The notes: generated by a model not told the origin, from the sequence alone. A stretch of 64,000 bases of DNA from Bipolaris cookei (GCA_002286855.1 NRSV01000051.1:1-64000); one strand, 5' to 3'. Positions 49,301 through 61,011 are shown, counted from the first letter of the stretch. Translations and numbers: made by a program.

Positions 49301-50956
49301 TGCTCGCGGCCACCACCATCCTTCTTCTTGGATCCGTACAGCATGAACTTCAAACTTGTCGAGTCGGGCAGGGTCGTCAGTTCACGTGCGCGGATCTTGT
49401 AGTCGAGCTTGATCTTCTTCCAGGTATCCTTTCGTCCATGTTTGAACGAGTATCTGATCTCGTCGGTGTCACCTTCATCAAAAACTGCCACGAGGACGGA
49501 TCCCTGGTCGCCGAATTCGTATTTGTGCGCTTCCTCGAGCGCAAGTTCCCACGTGAGACCTGCATCGTCGGAAACATATAGGTCGCCGTCGGTGTACTTA
49601 CCAAGGAACTCGCCCGTGTTTCCAACACCCATGACAATTCCTGGCGCTGGGCTCGAAAAAACGCGGCCGCTGTTATGCAGATTGGTGACGGAATGCAGAT
49701 GGAGTTCTTCGTTTTTACCCTTAACTGTGAGCTTTTCAAAAGTTCTGCCGTCATCAAAACTGATGCGCGACTTTAGCTTCTTGGTTTGGCCCGACTTTTC
49801 AACCTCTTTGTAGTTGTCAACCGTATTCACAAGCACCACACCCTGGATATTTGCAATCTTCTCAAAATCAACATATCCGTTCTCGTTGCGGTTGGTGTGT
49901 TCGACGTTCTTGGTAAAGTATGTTCCGTTGGAGTTACTGGTATACAAATTGCCCATGGTCACATACTTGGATGTCATGACATCAACCTGTATGCTGTAGT
50001 TTGTGGACTCGAGAATTGTATACGCATCTTCTTCAATCTTGTGGTCGCCGAATTGGGCATGGTGCCAGGAGTCGGTGTCCTGGGTTACGTAGAGGGCGAG
50101 TTCGCTCGAATGTTCGGCTTTGGCAGCGGCGACGATGTAGCCCTTGGCGACGGCCATGTTGGCCATGCCCTGTACAGTACGTCCAGAGGACATGGTGGGC
50201 TCTTCCATATGCTCGAAAAAGCTGCGCTCTGTTAGCTCCTGCTCTCATATTTGATTTGTCGCCACCTACTCGTCTGACACGAGAAGTCTAAAGTCTTTGG
50301 ACCTGTCCGAGTATTTTCCTCTTGTGATGCATAGTATACGGTCATTGTGCTTGTCGATGCCTTCGAGAAATCTCTCCGAGGATTTGGCCCATTGGCACAT
50401 TCGGCGGTCCTTGATCAGGCCCTTGGGCTCAGTCTTAAAGCCATCGGTGGTGTAGTATGTCTGCCGTAGGTTAGCAATGCGACTTGTGGCAGCCTCAGAA
50501 GACGCATACCCTTCCAAGACACGGCGCTGTGAAGCAGTTCTCGATCTCGTTGATGAGTATCTTCTTGTTGTCCTGCGCATGCCAGCCCACTGGACCTGCC
50601 GGTGAAGGCGCAAGCTCCGTCTCAAAGCTTTTCCATGTTTCTCCTTGGTCAAAAGTAATCCAGTGCTTCTTCTCGCTCAGTACCAGCGCCACCTTGTTGT
50701 CAAATGGATTCTTGATAATGCCTAGTCCCTGGATATCCTTTAATTGTTCCCAGCCCTTGCCGGCATCCTGGGAGCGGTATATCTTGCCCGTGTCGAGTTC
50801 TTGAACCAAGGCGACTCCGGAATCGTCAAAGTACATGAGGTTGACAAGCTCATTTTTGAAGGGCTTCGTCACAACGAGCGGGTCGTCCTTTGCGATGGCG
50901 GTCGAGGGTGCTAGTGCCAGCAGGGCGGGCAGCAAAAGGCCCTTAATGTATTTCAT
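46333..50956 (-). CDS. VPS10: Vacuolar sorting receptor Vps10 (sortilin family)
   Basis: 1485 aa from four exons: 50956-50510, 50460-50270, 50221-47030, 46960-46333. The ATG at 50956 (MKYIKGLLLPALLALAPS) is chosen because it starts a clear signal peptide; the frame extends further only to a TTG. Two Vps10 lumenal domains follow, each a ten-bladed propeller with Asp-box repeats (SxDxGxTW, for example SDDAGLTWE and TTDAGITWK) and a Cys-rich 10CC module (CDCDQFRDYECDFGFAP, and CSCTRRDYEC). Hydrophobic segments lie near residues 1350-1373 and 1408-1431. The tail is Gly/Tyr/Ser-rich and ends in acidic DDDSDEDV. The receptor carries soluble hydrolases such as carboxypeptidase Y from Golgi to endosome and recycles by retromer. 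Confidence 0.95.
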
Positions 50957-51638
50957 GGTGCATAGAGGCGACGGCAAAACGCGTGTGTTGATGGAGGAGA
51001 GAAGGCGCGAATGTTGGAGAACAACTGGCGAGTCGACAATTCACAGCCTCAAGCACCGGCCCCAATGACGCTGACCGACCTGAAACACACGTCGATGCGC
51101 CGCGGTGGCGGAGGCTCCCCAACCCAATGAAGACACAAAGTCAAGAATCAAAACCCAAGGAGCGATGTAGGAGGCGACAGAGGCAGTGTGCAACAATACA
51201 ATGGCAAGATTAGCAATGCGATGCCAGATGGCGCCAACAGTGCAGTGCAGTGCAGTGGGCTCAACTGGACAGATAGAGCTTGGGGGCCAGTCGCGAATAG
51301 GCGGACGTCCGCGGCTGCTGTCCCGCATTCTGCATCCCTGCTAGGAGCGTCGCCGGTTCCGCTCCCAACTCCAGTACTCGCCGCCGACTCTCCTTCATAT
51401 GTCTAGAGAATTATTGGATATGATGCTAATGCCTGCGACCACACTACGGACCCGTCAACTGTCAGTGTCTTGGCCATAACTCAGGCGCTGCCAGCAAGAA
51501 TGCTACAGAGCTGCAATTCGAACAAGGTTTCTGATATGAGATTCGAATGCCTGATTGACCGGCATACAATAATATCTCCGGCGCCGGTTTCGTCTCACCC
51601 GTCTCAAACTGACAAAAGAACCAAACCATGCCACTGCT
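50957..51638. promoter_or_regulatory. VPS10 upstream region
   Basis: 682 bp holding the VPS10 promoter and the 3' flank of the MtnB gene. A GCAGT repeat (CAGTGCAGTGCAGTGCAGTG) is at about 51240. No gene is supported. Confidence 0.45.
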
Positions 51639-52482
51639 TTACTTCGTCCATGGCAGCCCCAGCTTCTTCATTTCCACCGCGAGCTGCAAGATGTAATCAA
51701 TACTCTCGCACTGTGTCTTAGCCTTGTGTACGTTATCGCCCCAGACATAAATCCCATGTCTTCTCACGAGAATCGCATACGAGTCCGGGTACTTTTCCAT
51801 CGCCTCCTCCAAGCTCTCCCTCAAATCCTCTTCGTGCGCCGTGTTCTCGATAATCGGGATGCGCAGCCGGTCGTAGTAGCCCAGGTTCCCTTGCTTGCCC
51901 CGTCCCTTTGGTATTCCCTTTATTTGTTCAATCTCTTCAATCTCAAAGCATGCGTCCTTGCCAAAGTCGCGCTCAACGAGGAGAGTGACGAGTACCGCCC
52001 ATTGTGAATGCGTGTGGATGCAACATCCAGCACCACGCTCAAAGGCTGCCATGAACAGCGGGGTGCATGCTGAGGGTTTGAGGACCTTGAAAGTGGAAAT
52101 CAGATATGCGCACCATTCTTGTGTGACGATGTGTGATCCGTACCTGTGGCCTCCTGAGATATTCTTTGCTATTAAAGTCCATGACAAACATGTCGGTAGG
52201 CTTCATAAGTTCCTTTTGCACGCCACTCGGCGCAATATATATCTTGTCTTCATGGCGTATGCTTGTTCCTCCGCCAGTGCCTGTCACCTGACGCAATCCC
52301 CATTGTTAGCCATGCAGTCAAAAAAGCGCGTCTTCACTTGCTGACTTCCAACTTCACGGGAGGAATCCTCGTACCCAGCCCAAGTTGTAGAACTTTGCGC
52401 AGAGCGTACAAATGTGGTTTGCCGGGTGGCTTGGATCGTCAGAGTGCACGAGGGCCTCTGGGTCCTGTACATTGGAGCTCAT
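51639..52482 (-). CDS. MDE1: Methylthioribulose-1-phosphate dehydratase (MtnB/Mde1)
   Basis: 232 aa from three exons: 52482-52375, 52287-52144, 52085-51639. The spliced start [20 protein letters not shown] and [19 protein letters not shown] are typical of eukaryotic MtnB, a class II aldolase-fold enzyme. Zinc ligands are His108 and His110 in [10 protein letters not shown] and His194 in [10 protein letters not shown]. Other conserved parts are [11 protein letters not shown] and [15 protein letters not shown]. It dehydrates 5-methylthioribulose-1-phosphate in the cytosolic methionine salvage pathway. Length is normal and no residue is missing. It is tandem with the DUF3602 gene upstream, 360 bp apart, with no functional link evident. 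Confidence 0.93.
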
Positions 52483-52842
52483 TATGGTGTTTTATAAGGA
52501 ATATCTTTCTCTCTCTGCGAGGCGCCAAAGTTTGGAGTTTTTCGCAATGCCCAAATGACGCGTTGGGCGACCGCGAAGCTACCCCACGTGGTCCGGGCGG
52601 TTGGTCTTCACCCCACTATTTTAGTCAGGGCTGGCTGGTATAAGCTCCGTCGCAGTTACAACATTGAAAACTTCTGAATATATCCAAGGAGTGTATTTGT
52701 TTATTCAATCTAAACATATTACTTAAGCAAAGACAAGGTCGGCTCACCCAAGGAGACTACGACCCGAGGTATCATTGACGTCCAAAACGCCCACTACATT
52801 ATTATATCCTCCACCAAGGTTGCGCAACCGGGTATATCGCAA
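52483..52842. promoter_or_regulatory. Intergenic region, DUF3602 gene to MDE1
   Basis: 360 bp with the MDE1 promoter; a CCACGTGG palindrome at about 52585 lies 100 bp upstream of the MDE1 ATG. Confidence 0.4.
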
Positions 52843-53380
52843 CTACTTAGCCGTCTCGTTTTGTGCCAGAGGCGAGTGCTCATGCTCCTTCTTCTTATCG
52901 AGGTGAAGCGCATGCTTTAGCTTGTCGCCAAAGCCCTGGCGGTCTGGGGACTGAGAGTGACCGCTGTGCTTCTCCTTGTAGACGTTACCAGCGCCGCCTC
53001 TCTATATTCATGTCAGCTTTGCCTTCTGTACATGCACCATGATGCCACGTACTCCGGTGTGAAACTCTTCCTGTGGGTCGCGCTGGTTGATCTCAGGTAC
53101 CAGGTCGATTGGGCGACCTTCGTCAGACTGCGGGCCAACACGAGGCGACTTGCCAATGTTCCCAGCTCCGCCGCGGCCAGTTGAGAATTCACTTTCGACA
53201 GATTCGCCTTGGATGCCTTCGCGAACGAGGCCTCCGTCAGTATAGACAGTGTCGTCTTGGCCGATGTTGCCAGCGCCTACATGAACAACAGTCAACTCCT
53301 GCTTTTACAAGACATGTGCGCTTTCTGGAGAGGCGCGACTAACCTCCACGTCCAGTGGAATGGATCGGTGTGCTAGTCAT
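52843..53380 (-). CDS. DUF3602 (Par32-like) small Gly-rich repeat protein
   Basis: 139 aa from three exons: 53380-53344, 53276-53053, 53001-52843. It contains three copies of a TGRGGAGN(I/V) motif: after MTSTPIHS, after ESEFS and after QEEFH. Acidic and polar linkers separate them, and a His/Lys-rich tail follows (KHALHLDKKKEHEHS). This is the DUF3602 pattern; yeast Par32 of this type is a TORC1-linked regulator of ammonium transport, but transfer of that function is inference. The protein is likely disordered and has no signal peptide. Both introns fall at the repeat motif: the first within the initial GRG-G, the second immediately before the third RGGAGN. Confidence 0.85.
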
Positions 53381-54464
53381 CTTTTCTTTCTTTGTTGCCT
53401 CGGGGGTATCTAGAATTCAAAACGTATATGATCGAGATCGCAGAGAACTAGTATTACGCCTGAGAGAGTAAATTAGAATATGCCAACACTCCAGCGCAAC
53501 GCGACCAGAAAGCCCTTATAGTCATTCCTTCAGTCGGGAGACTGCCTCCAAGAAACTGCAATGACGCAATCTCATTTGCGTCCATTGGCAGCGCGGGATG
53601 AAAATAAGCTTCCGCAATAAAAAAACCAGGCATCGGCGTGTCTACGGCTGCAAGTCATTCAACGAAGTTTGCTTGGCCAAGACAAGTTGCAACAAGGGAC
53701 GGCGTCGCGTCTTCACGCAGCCCTCTCATTGTACCGTGTAAGTGGTTTATGCGATGGCGTGAGGTGATCGCCTGATAAGTTAGAGTGAAGTGATTCGCTC
53801 TGCAAGTGACTAAGCCGCCTACATCCCACTGTTTCCAAGCCTCGAGACTGGCAATCTTACGCGAACACGCGCAAGTAAAGAAGCGTGGCTGATGTTGCAA
53901 GGTTTACTTGGAAGAGCTGCTGGAGAAGTTTGCAAAGCACGAGATCCACTGACGTGTGTCTACCAATTCTGGTAGTCGTCGTCGATCCTGACGCAGGCAC
54001 AGCAATTTCGTCAACTATGCAGGAACGACGAAATAATTTCACACAGCTAGCCATCATAACGAGGTACAAATCTAAGTGCCGTGACACGATGGCAAGCTCA
54101 TTATCTAATCACAAATCACCGTTACTTGTAGCGCCACAGAAACTAAAGCAGGCCAACACAGCACGTGTAACATAGCGGCGTCACACATTCTTCCAAACAC
54201 TCGACTCACACTCTCCATACTTGTTTCAAAAACACACACCTTGACCGTCTTGAGATTTGAATGTAGCGAAAATGCGCCATATTTCACGTCCCAACATCTC
54301 GATGTGGCACAGAGCTTGTTTAGAAACCCGAGGGTGAAGTGATTATTAATACCTACGCGATACGACGGTCTAAGACCCTAATAAAACTAATAGGAAACGG
54401 GACAGAACATGGGTATCGTAACATTTCAGAGTTCGAAACAAAGGGCTCCATCTCTTGCATTTTC
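53381..54464. other. Intergenic region between DUF3602 and DUF1295 genes
   Basis: 1.1 kb: the DUF3602 promoter and the 3' flank of the DUF1295 gene. Short frames on both strands show no domain. Nothing else recognised. Confidence 0.45.
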
Positions 54465-55573
54465 TCAAGACGTAAGGCTTTGGTCGTCGCTGTACCTGGC
54501 GTGACCGTCTTCTGCAGACTGAGCTTGCGCTTTGCTCTGGTCTGCGTGCTTGGCAGGATCGAAAACGTACATTGGGAATTCCAAGAACAGGGTTCGCTTC
54601 AGGAATACTGGAATCCTTGCGTATAGTGCCGGTGGGAAGGGAATGAGGATGCTAGTTCGTTGGAGGTACCTTTCGTACTCAGGCCAATGACTGCCCTTCT
54701 CGTACCTCTTCTTTGCTGCTGGGCGTTCCTGCAACGTAAGGCCTGACACGAACATGAGAAGTAGGGTCAAGAAGAAAGGTCCGAGGATCGACGCGTAGAG
54801 GGCATCATAGGCACCTCCCGAGACGTAGTTGTACGCTGCTGGCGACACAGCAATGGTGAAGATACCTGGGAACTGTTAGCTTCCGCCAAGAGCATATGCA
54901 CCGCAAGGACCCACCGAACTGAATAATGATCTCCCCAAAGTAATTGGGATGCCTGGTCCACGCAAAGAATCCCACATCGCAGACCGCACCGTCGCTCCCA
55001 TGTGCAGTGCGGAACCGATACTTTTGAATGTCGGAAACGCTCTCCATGATGAATCCAATTCCCCAAAGGATAACGCCCGCAATATCACATCCCGTCCCGA
55101 ACTCAGGCTGATTGAACCTGGTAACATTCGGCGAGTTGAGTAGCGTAACCGGCAATGAAACGGTCCAGACCCAAAACATTTGGCTATACTTTCGTCAGAA
55201 ACACTCTTAGAACAGGACTGGTAGCATCCACTCACAAGATCCAGAACCCAAGGAATGACCAAAACTTGTCCCGCTTATCATCAAACCTATCATCTTTCCC
55301 TGTCTTGAGGATACGGAACAGCAAGAACCCGCTTAGTCGTGCCGCCCATAGTATAATGAAGAGCGAGACGACGATGTTGCGTGGCTCAGCCCTATTCTCG
55401 CTGAAAGAGAGTGTAAGGATGGCAAGAAGGATGAAATTTGTGCCGCCGGCGAAATCAGTGAGTTTGTCAAATTTTAGGGTAAAAGCGATGGCGAAGAAGA
55501 AGAGTTGGTAAGCAACTGTAACCAAAAAGGTTATCGCAAGGTAGTAATTATCGAGCACGTGTACGGCCGCCAT
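54465..55573 (-). CDS. DUF1295 membrane protein, steroid 5-alpha-reductase-like
   Basis: 335 aa from three exons: 55573-55236, 55183-54915, 54865-54465. The start MAAVHVLDNYYLAITFL lies in the context GACACCATGG. About six to seven hydrophobic segments are seen. The C-terminal signature FAWTRHPNYFGEIIIQFG, followed by GSHWPEYERYLQRTS, is that of DUF1295, related to 3-oxo-5-alpha-steroid 4-dehydrogenases and isoprenylcysteine methyltransferase-like folds. The substrate is not known; NADPH-dependent lipid reduction is a family-level guess. It is divergent from the secreted repeat-protein gene over 1.27 kb. Confidence 0.87.
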
Positions 55574-56846
55574 GGTGTCGGTTGGTAGAATACGATTGCT
55601 CTGTATGCGCCTCGGAGGAAATAGAAGAAGAAAAGAGCACGCGCCTCTACATATAAAACACACACGTCGATCCAGTTGCGCTCTCGCGCCCTACGGAGCC
55701 CGGACGGTGTGCTCAAGGCAAAATCCCGCCGCTTCTGGCATTTGTTGCGCTCATAGAAATGTTAGCCCGGTCGGGTCGATGACGCACATCATCGGGCGGG
55801 CCAAGCCACGATGCGTAGCCACGACTTTGGCCCGCGATCAGTCGCTTGGTTGCGCATCCCTCCACACCTCATGTATCCATCCACCCAGCAAAATGCATGC
55901 CTCGAATCCAGAGCAGTCACGCAATGCACTCGGGGGCCTAGACATAAACTCGGAAGATCCGATTCCAAACCCGCATGACCCGTGCTGAATAAGCCGCCCG
56001 CACACGACGGGATACTGAAACTCCGCTCGTGTGAGCCACCCATGTCGCACCTCACGCACAAACCGCATCAGATAGTCTCTCCAGCGGCTAGCCCAGACAA
56101 GCTTCTATTGTGAAGCTTCCACATCCATCACTCGTTTCTCTGCTGAACTGCCCAGAGTTCCTGTGTCAAGCCTTTTGATTACAAGGATTGGTCCTGAATA
56201 ACTAATGCTTTCCATTGGGGTTGCTTTAACCCCCGTCTCTCCCGTCTCCAGTCCCCCCAGGGCGCCCACTTAGCTCTTGAGACACGATGGTTCAAGTTGA
56301 CCGGTACACGCAACTGCCAAACGCGCGAAACCGCCCGCCCCTCATCGGGCCTTGCTGGGTTCGTGCAGGAAACAAAAGAATAAGTGGATAGGGCGCCTGG
56401 TTGGGACGGTTAAAGTAGCATGATTTGGGGGGTTGGTGACTGCATCTTTGCGGAAGCGCTGGACGTTGCTTGTCTCTTCTCTTTTCTTCTCTCTTACACA
56501 GGGAAGGCTTATGCTCCGTTACGATACTCGCTTCCAACTACCGCCATTGTTTCTGTTCGCGTGGCTCCACCGTTTTGGTCCTCTTCTCACTTCTTTCGCT
56601 CAACGTTCCCCTTTTTTGTTCTTTCACCTCGTTTTCTTTCCGACGACGACTTCCTTTGAAATCTGCTGTGCAGGTCTCCCTGGAGCAGAAAAAAAATTCT
56701 TCTGCATATCTGGGGCATTTACTTTTTTCGGTTCATTTTTCTTTCCAGCAGGACTGTTGATGTTTTAATTAATGACTGCACTTATTGTTACGCCCTATCT
56801 GGATTTTTGCTTTTTTATAACGTCTCGCGTATACTAAACTACCATT
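55574..56846. promoter_or_regulatory. Divergent region, DUF1295 / secreted repeat protein
   Basis: 1.27 kb between divergent starts. The 400 bp before 56847 are T-rich with pyrimidine tracts, the usual look of a strong fungal promoter and leader. Open frames there (56433-56768) are Phe/Leu-rich artefacts of this composition. Confidence 0.45.
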
Positions 56847-59625
56847 ATGAAGGGGACAGCATCGTCCCTGGCTTCGGCCTTGCTGCTAATTAGCGCAGTA
56901 TGTACAACCCGTTAATCCCACAGTCTATTGATACTAAGTATACAAAAGTCTCTTGCTCACGCAAAAATTGATCTTCACAACACTCATATACAGACGAATA
57001 TTGCTGGAAAACGCATCGACGACCTGGTCTCTGGAGTTGATCGATCTGGGGATTCTGTTTTCGAGGCACGCGACGTTCCTGCTATTGAGCAGGCAAACCC
57101 TCTGGACAGCACACACATCGTCGCCAGGTCTGCACAGAGCGGTCTGGATGCAGGTGCTTTATTGAATAGCATTGCACCAAGTCAGAGTATCGGTAACGGA
57201 GATATTAGCACTAACGATGTTGGTGGAGATATTGCCAATCAAATTGCTGCTGGAAGTACGAATAGCATTGGCAACACTGGCAGTGGGCTAGGTGGACAGA
57301 CGCAGGGTGGATCGGTGAATGATACTACAGTGCAGGCGCAGAGCCAGAGTCCTGCGCAGGGGACTGCTCAGGGAACCACTCCAGGAGCTGCCCAAGGTAT
57401 TGCCCAGGGAGCTCCTCAAGGAACAACTCGAGGAACTGCACCAATCAACTCTCCAGGTCAAGGAAGCGACATCATCTCGAACGACGTTGGAGGCGCTATT
57501 GCGAGCCAACTGACACCAGGTGGTGATTCGACCGATGCCAACGTTCAAGATGTCGCTGGAGCCATTGCGAATTCGATCGCACTCGGCGGACAAGGTCAAC
57601 CACCACTACCACCACCACAGGGCCAACAGCCACCACAAGGCCAAGCACCGCAACAGAATCCTCCATCGCCACCATTGGGCCAGTCACCTCAGGCTATGGC
57701 ACCCGCAGCGGGCCAGGCCGTACCAGAAGCGGCCCCGATGGGGGGTCCAATGGTATCTCCAGCAGCGGCTCCAGCAGCACCTCTAGAGGCGTCGCCAATG
57801 GCGTCTCCCGAAGCATCTCCAACGACATCTCCTGAAATGGGTTCAGCGCCTCAGGCCATGGCGCCTGCAGCAGCTCCTGAAATGTCTCCAGCAGCATCAC
57901 CAGCAGTGGCTCTAGAAGCGTCCCCAGCAGCGGCTCTGAATGCGTCTTCAGTAACATCACCTGCAGCATCTCCGGAAATGTCTCTAGTACCATCTCCAGC
58001 AGCAGCTCTAGAAGCATCTCCATCATCATCTGAGATGTCACCAATGGTATCCCCTGAAGCACCTGCAAAAGCAGCTTCAGAAGCGGGTGCAGAGGCATCT
58101 CCTGCCATGTCATCGGCAATGTCGTCAGGAGGATCTCCCTCTTCCAAGCCTGTCATAACTGTGACACCCCCAGGAAAGTCATCTTTGCCAGCAGTAACAC
58201 CTATTCCCTGGACCAACCCACCTTCGCAAATGGGGGGAGTGAAAAGCAGCTCAAGCGCAGAAGAATCCGTCACTCCAGCAGCGATATCCGCTGAAAGCAC
58301 CAGCACTATGGTATGTTACTACAATGCACTCTCAGTATCTAGTGATTGATTAATAATAATAATGGTAGATGGCTGACGCAGAAATGGCTTCGCCCGGCTC
58401 AATGGCCAGCAACGGAACCGCTGCAGCTGTAACAGTAATTGCCGAGGGTGGCTCGCCAGCTGCCGCAGAAGCGGTTTCCAGTTCCATGTCCACTAGCACC
58501 GCATCAATCGACACCGCAACCCTGACACCGGGTGGCCTTGCTGCTGCAACGACCACGACAGCGGTAGGCAGCCCTATTGGAGTCATCGCCCAAAGTAATG
58601 CTACCGCCAGCTCCAGCGGCGCTTCAATGACCATGTTATCTGAGGGTTCCGGGTCAAGCAGCCCTATGATGAGCATGGCGTCTGGCAGTAGTGCTGCACC
58701 GGCAGCAGCAGCAGTTACAGTTCTTGCAGGGTCAGGAAACGCGTCCGAGCCAGCAGGCATGATGAGTGGAGGGGCTGCTGAATCGTCTATGCTTTCTTCT
58801 ATGAGCGGAGCTTCGGCTACAGCTGATGCTGCTGCAGGAGGTGTAGCCGGCCCAGTCACTGTTATCGCAGGCAACGGAACATCACCGACTGCCGCTGCTG
58901 AGGCTGCCAGTGGCGCAACCTCCATGGCCTCTAGTATGAGCTCGGGATCTATGGGGTCGAGTGGTTCCTCAAACGGAACGTCGGTCGGACCTGCAGTCAC
59001 TGTTATAGCAGGCGGCGGTGAGGCAGCAGCTGCGGCTGCGACGCGAGCAGCGGAAAACGGAGGCTGCAATTGCTCTTGTCTGTGTCCTGCTGGTTCCTTC
59101 TCCATGAATCCACCACCGGCCCCGGCATTCCAACTGGGCTCTTCGAGCACGATGCAGACAATGGTTGCCAGTCCCGTCACCGTTGAAGCAGGAAGCAGTT
59201 CAGTAGGTGCAAGTTCGGGTTCCAGCTCTAGCTCCAGCTCCAGCTCAAGCGAATCCAGCATCACATCCATGTCCAGTGAATTGTCCTCCTCATCCTCCTC
59301 CTCCTCATCATCCTCATCACCAATGTCCACAACTTCTTCCTCCGCCGCCACTTCAACGTCGACTGCCGAAGCAGCTAGTTCGAGCTCTGCAGCTACGCCC
59401 GCGGCAACTACTTCATCATCCTCATCATCATCAACGACAAGTATCTCCGCTCAAAGCCAAATCGCAGCCGATGCGCCACCCGTGCCTACACCTATTGGCG
59501 GTACGGAAACGCCCGCAGGCGGACTGCCGTTTGACATCAACACAGTTGATTTGCAGAGCCGTGTTACGGTGAATTTGGGACGGAGGTTGGCTAAGCCAAC
59601 GGAGGCGGCTAGGGGATGGTGGTAA
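56847..59625 (+). CDS. Large secreted Ser/Ala/Pro-rich repeat protein
   Basis: 889 aa from three exons: 56847-56897, 56949-58310, 58369-59625. Exon 1 (MKGTASSLASALLLISA) joined to SLAHAKIDLHNTH gives a signal peptide with a good cut after AHA. The acceptor TACAAAAG is preceded by a TACTAAG branch site; a later CAG at 57000 is an alternative. Four regions follow: degenerate NDVGG-IA repeats; a Gln/Pro-rich block (PPLPPPQGQQPPQG); a long Pro-Glu-Ala-Ser block; and, in exon 3, repeats built around VTVIAG about every 47 residues. A CNCSCLC cluster and poly-Ser come next. The C terminus (LPFDINTVDLQSRVTVNLG) has no hydrophobic GPI signal. It looks like a cell-wall or mucin-like, probably O-mannosylated protein. 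I recognise no named family. Confidence 0.78.
58429..59199 (+). repeat. Degenerate ~47-aa repeats centred on VTVIAG
   Basis: Core motifs start at exon-3 residues 21 (VTVIAEGG), about 70 (degenerate PIGVIAQ), 116 (VTVLAGSG), 163 (VTVIAGNG), 210 (VTVIAGGG) and 270 (VTVEAGSS). Nucleotide starts are 58429, about 58576, 58714, 58855, 58996 and 59176. Spacings are 49, 46, 47, 47 and 60 residues. Linkers are Ser/Ala/Met-rich. Confidence 0.8.
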
Positions 59626-59926
59626 GTTTGTATAGTGCAAGGGGAAACTATTAGGGAAAAAAGGCCCTGATCACTTGTTGTTGGAATTGTTTTGTTTGGG
59701 CAAATTTTATTTTATTTTATTTTTGCTGTTATTTTCCCCAAGTATGTGGGTTCTTTATGGTATATATATAATTGGTTTAGTAGGACGATTGGAACACTGA
59801 GTGCGCCTGCTTGCTGTGACAGTTGGTTAATTTATGAAAGACGAATATAATAGTATAAGAAGATAACTGCTGTTGTTCGCGTCTATTTGGGTATCTTTTT
59901 TGCTCTTGAAATAAGCACTTTTGTGA
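59626..59926. other. Convergent 3' intergenic region
   Basis: 301 bp, AT-rich, with a run of TTTTA units near 59705; the 3' ends of two convergent genes. Nothing else seen. Confidence 0.5.
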
Positions 59927-61011
59927 TTATGCAGGTTGTTGTTCCTGGCCTGGTTCCTGAACTTTTGCCTTTTTGTTTTTTGCTTGTTGGTGCTTGGAGA
60001 TGGGCTTTTCGGCTTTTGTCTCGTGCGTGGGGGTGGAGTCCAACGTCTCGCCTGGCCGCTTGCCGTTTTGGTTCTTATTTGCTTTTCCCTTTTGTGCTGG
60101 TTTATCTTTTGTCTCGTGCACTGGCTTCTCACCGCCGTGGACGATATCAACTATGCCCTTGAAGCTCTGTCGCTTCAAGCGAGCAAACTCAACGACGCTT
60201 CTCGGCTCTTTGGTGAGGCCGTCCTTGCCCTTTTCTGTGCCGAGACCCCATACTGAAGCGAGGTTGATGATGTCGCTGGGTGCTCGTATGCCCAGGACGG
60301 TGTTTGCTTCGGAGCTGAATATCAGACCGCGGCCTCTGGTGACGCGAATGAGCTGGACGGCGTTGCTAATGACGTTGCGCTTTGCAGCAGGGTCATTTGA
60401 TAGGATGCCTTGGCTATAGCAAATCTCAATCTTGATTCCTCGTGCTATAGCAGTGCCCAGCATAGGAAACTTGAAGTGTGTTTCGAAGCGGGTGGTGAGG
60501 TCGAGCGAGATGATGTCTACGTCGAGGCTCTGGCATGCCTGCTGCAGGGTGCGCTCGTCTGTGGGCCGGGCAGCAACCAAGTCATAATGCTGTTGCAGCT
60601 GGGGGATGCGGAAATTGGATGCCGAGTCAGTGAGGAAGATGTTACAGCGGCGCAGGATGCGTATCCGGGCAGGGACGGGGAAAGGCAGGCTGGTGGGTAC
60701 GGGGGAAGTCTGGTGGTGAAAGGCATTGATCAGCGTGGCGTCGCAGGCGCAGGCGCAAGTGAAACTGGAAAGTAGAAGCCACAACTGGAGCAGCAGCGGA
60801 TACCTACTATATCAGCGGGGAGCCTCCCAGTATACGTGTGCGTGAGAGCAACGACATCGTATCCTACTGCATTGCATCAGCCCGGCGCTCGCTGCATTGC
60901 ATCACTACGACACCCAGGGTTGACCGGTAGCTCACATTCGTCGAGAAAAGCGATTGTCCGCTGCAATCCCGGTGTCGCGCCAGGCCAGGGCACGTGCAGA
61001 TCGTGGAACAT
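59927..61011 (-). CDS. RPP1: RNase P/MRP subunit Rpp1 (human RPP30 homologue)
   Basis: 305 aa from three exons: 61011-60936, 60866-60808, 60709-59927. The first exons give MFHDLHVPWPGATPGLQRT and FLDELGYDVVALTHTYTG, the PHP-like start of RPP30 proteins. The third exon continues LPFPVPARIRILRRC and RPTDERTLQQACQSLDVDIIS. It ends with EICYSQGILSND, RGRGLIFSSEA and INLASVWGLG. The last 75 residues are Lys/Gln-rich and basic. The protein folds as a TIM barrel and is a core protein of nuclear RNase P and RNase MRP, which process tRNA and rRNA precursors. The second intron (98 nt, GTAGGT donor) was chosen because other acceptors break the frame. The gene is divergent from CKA1. Confidence 0.9.

Noticed and set aside
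56433..56768. 111-codon Phe/Leu-rich frame before the secreted protein gene
   Set aside because: T-rich promoter/leader composition; overlapping frames look alike and no membrane-protein family is recognisable.
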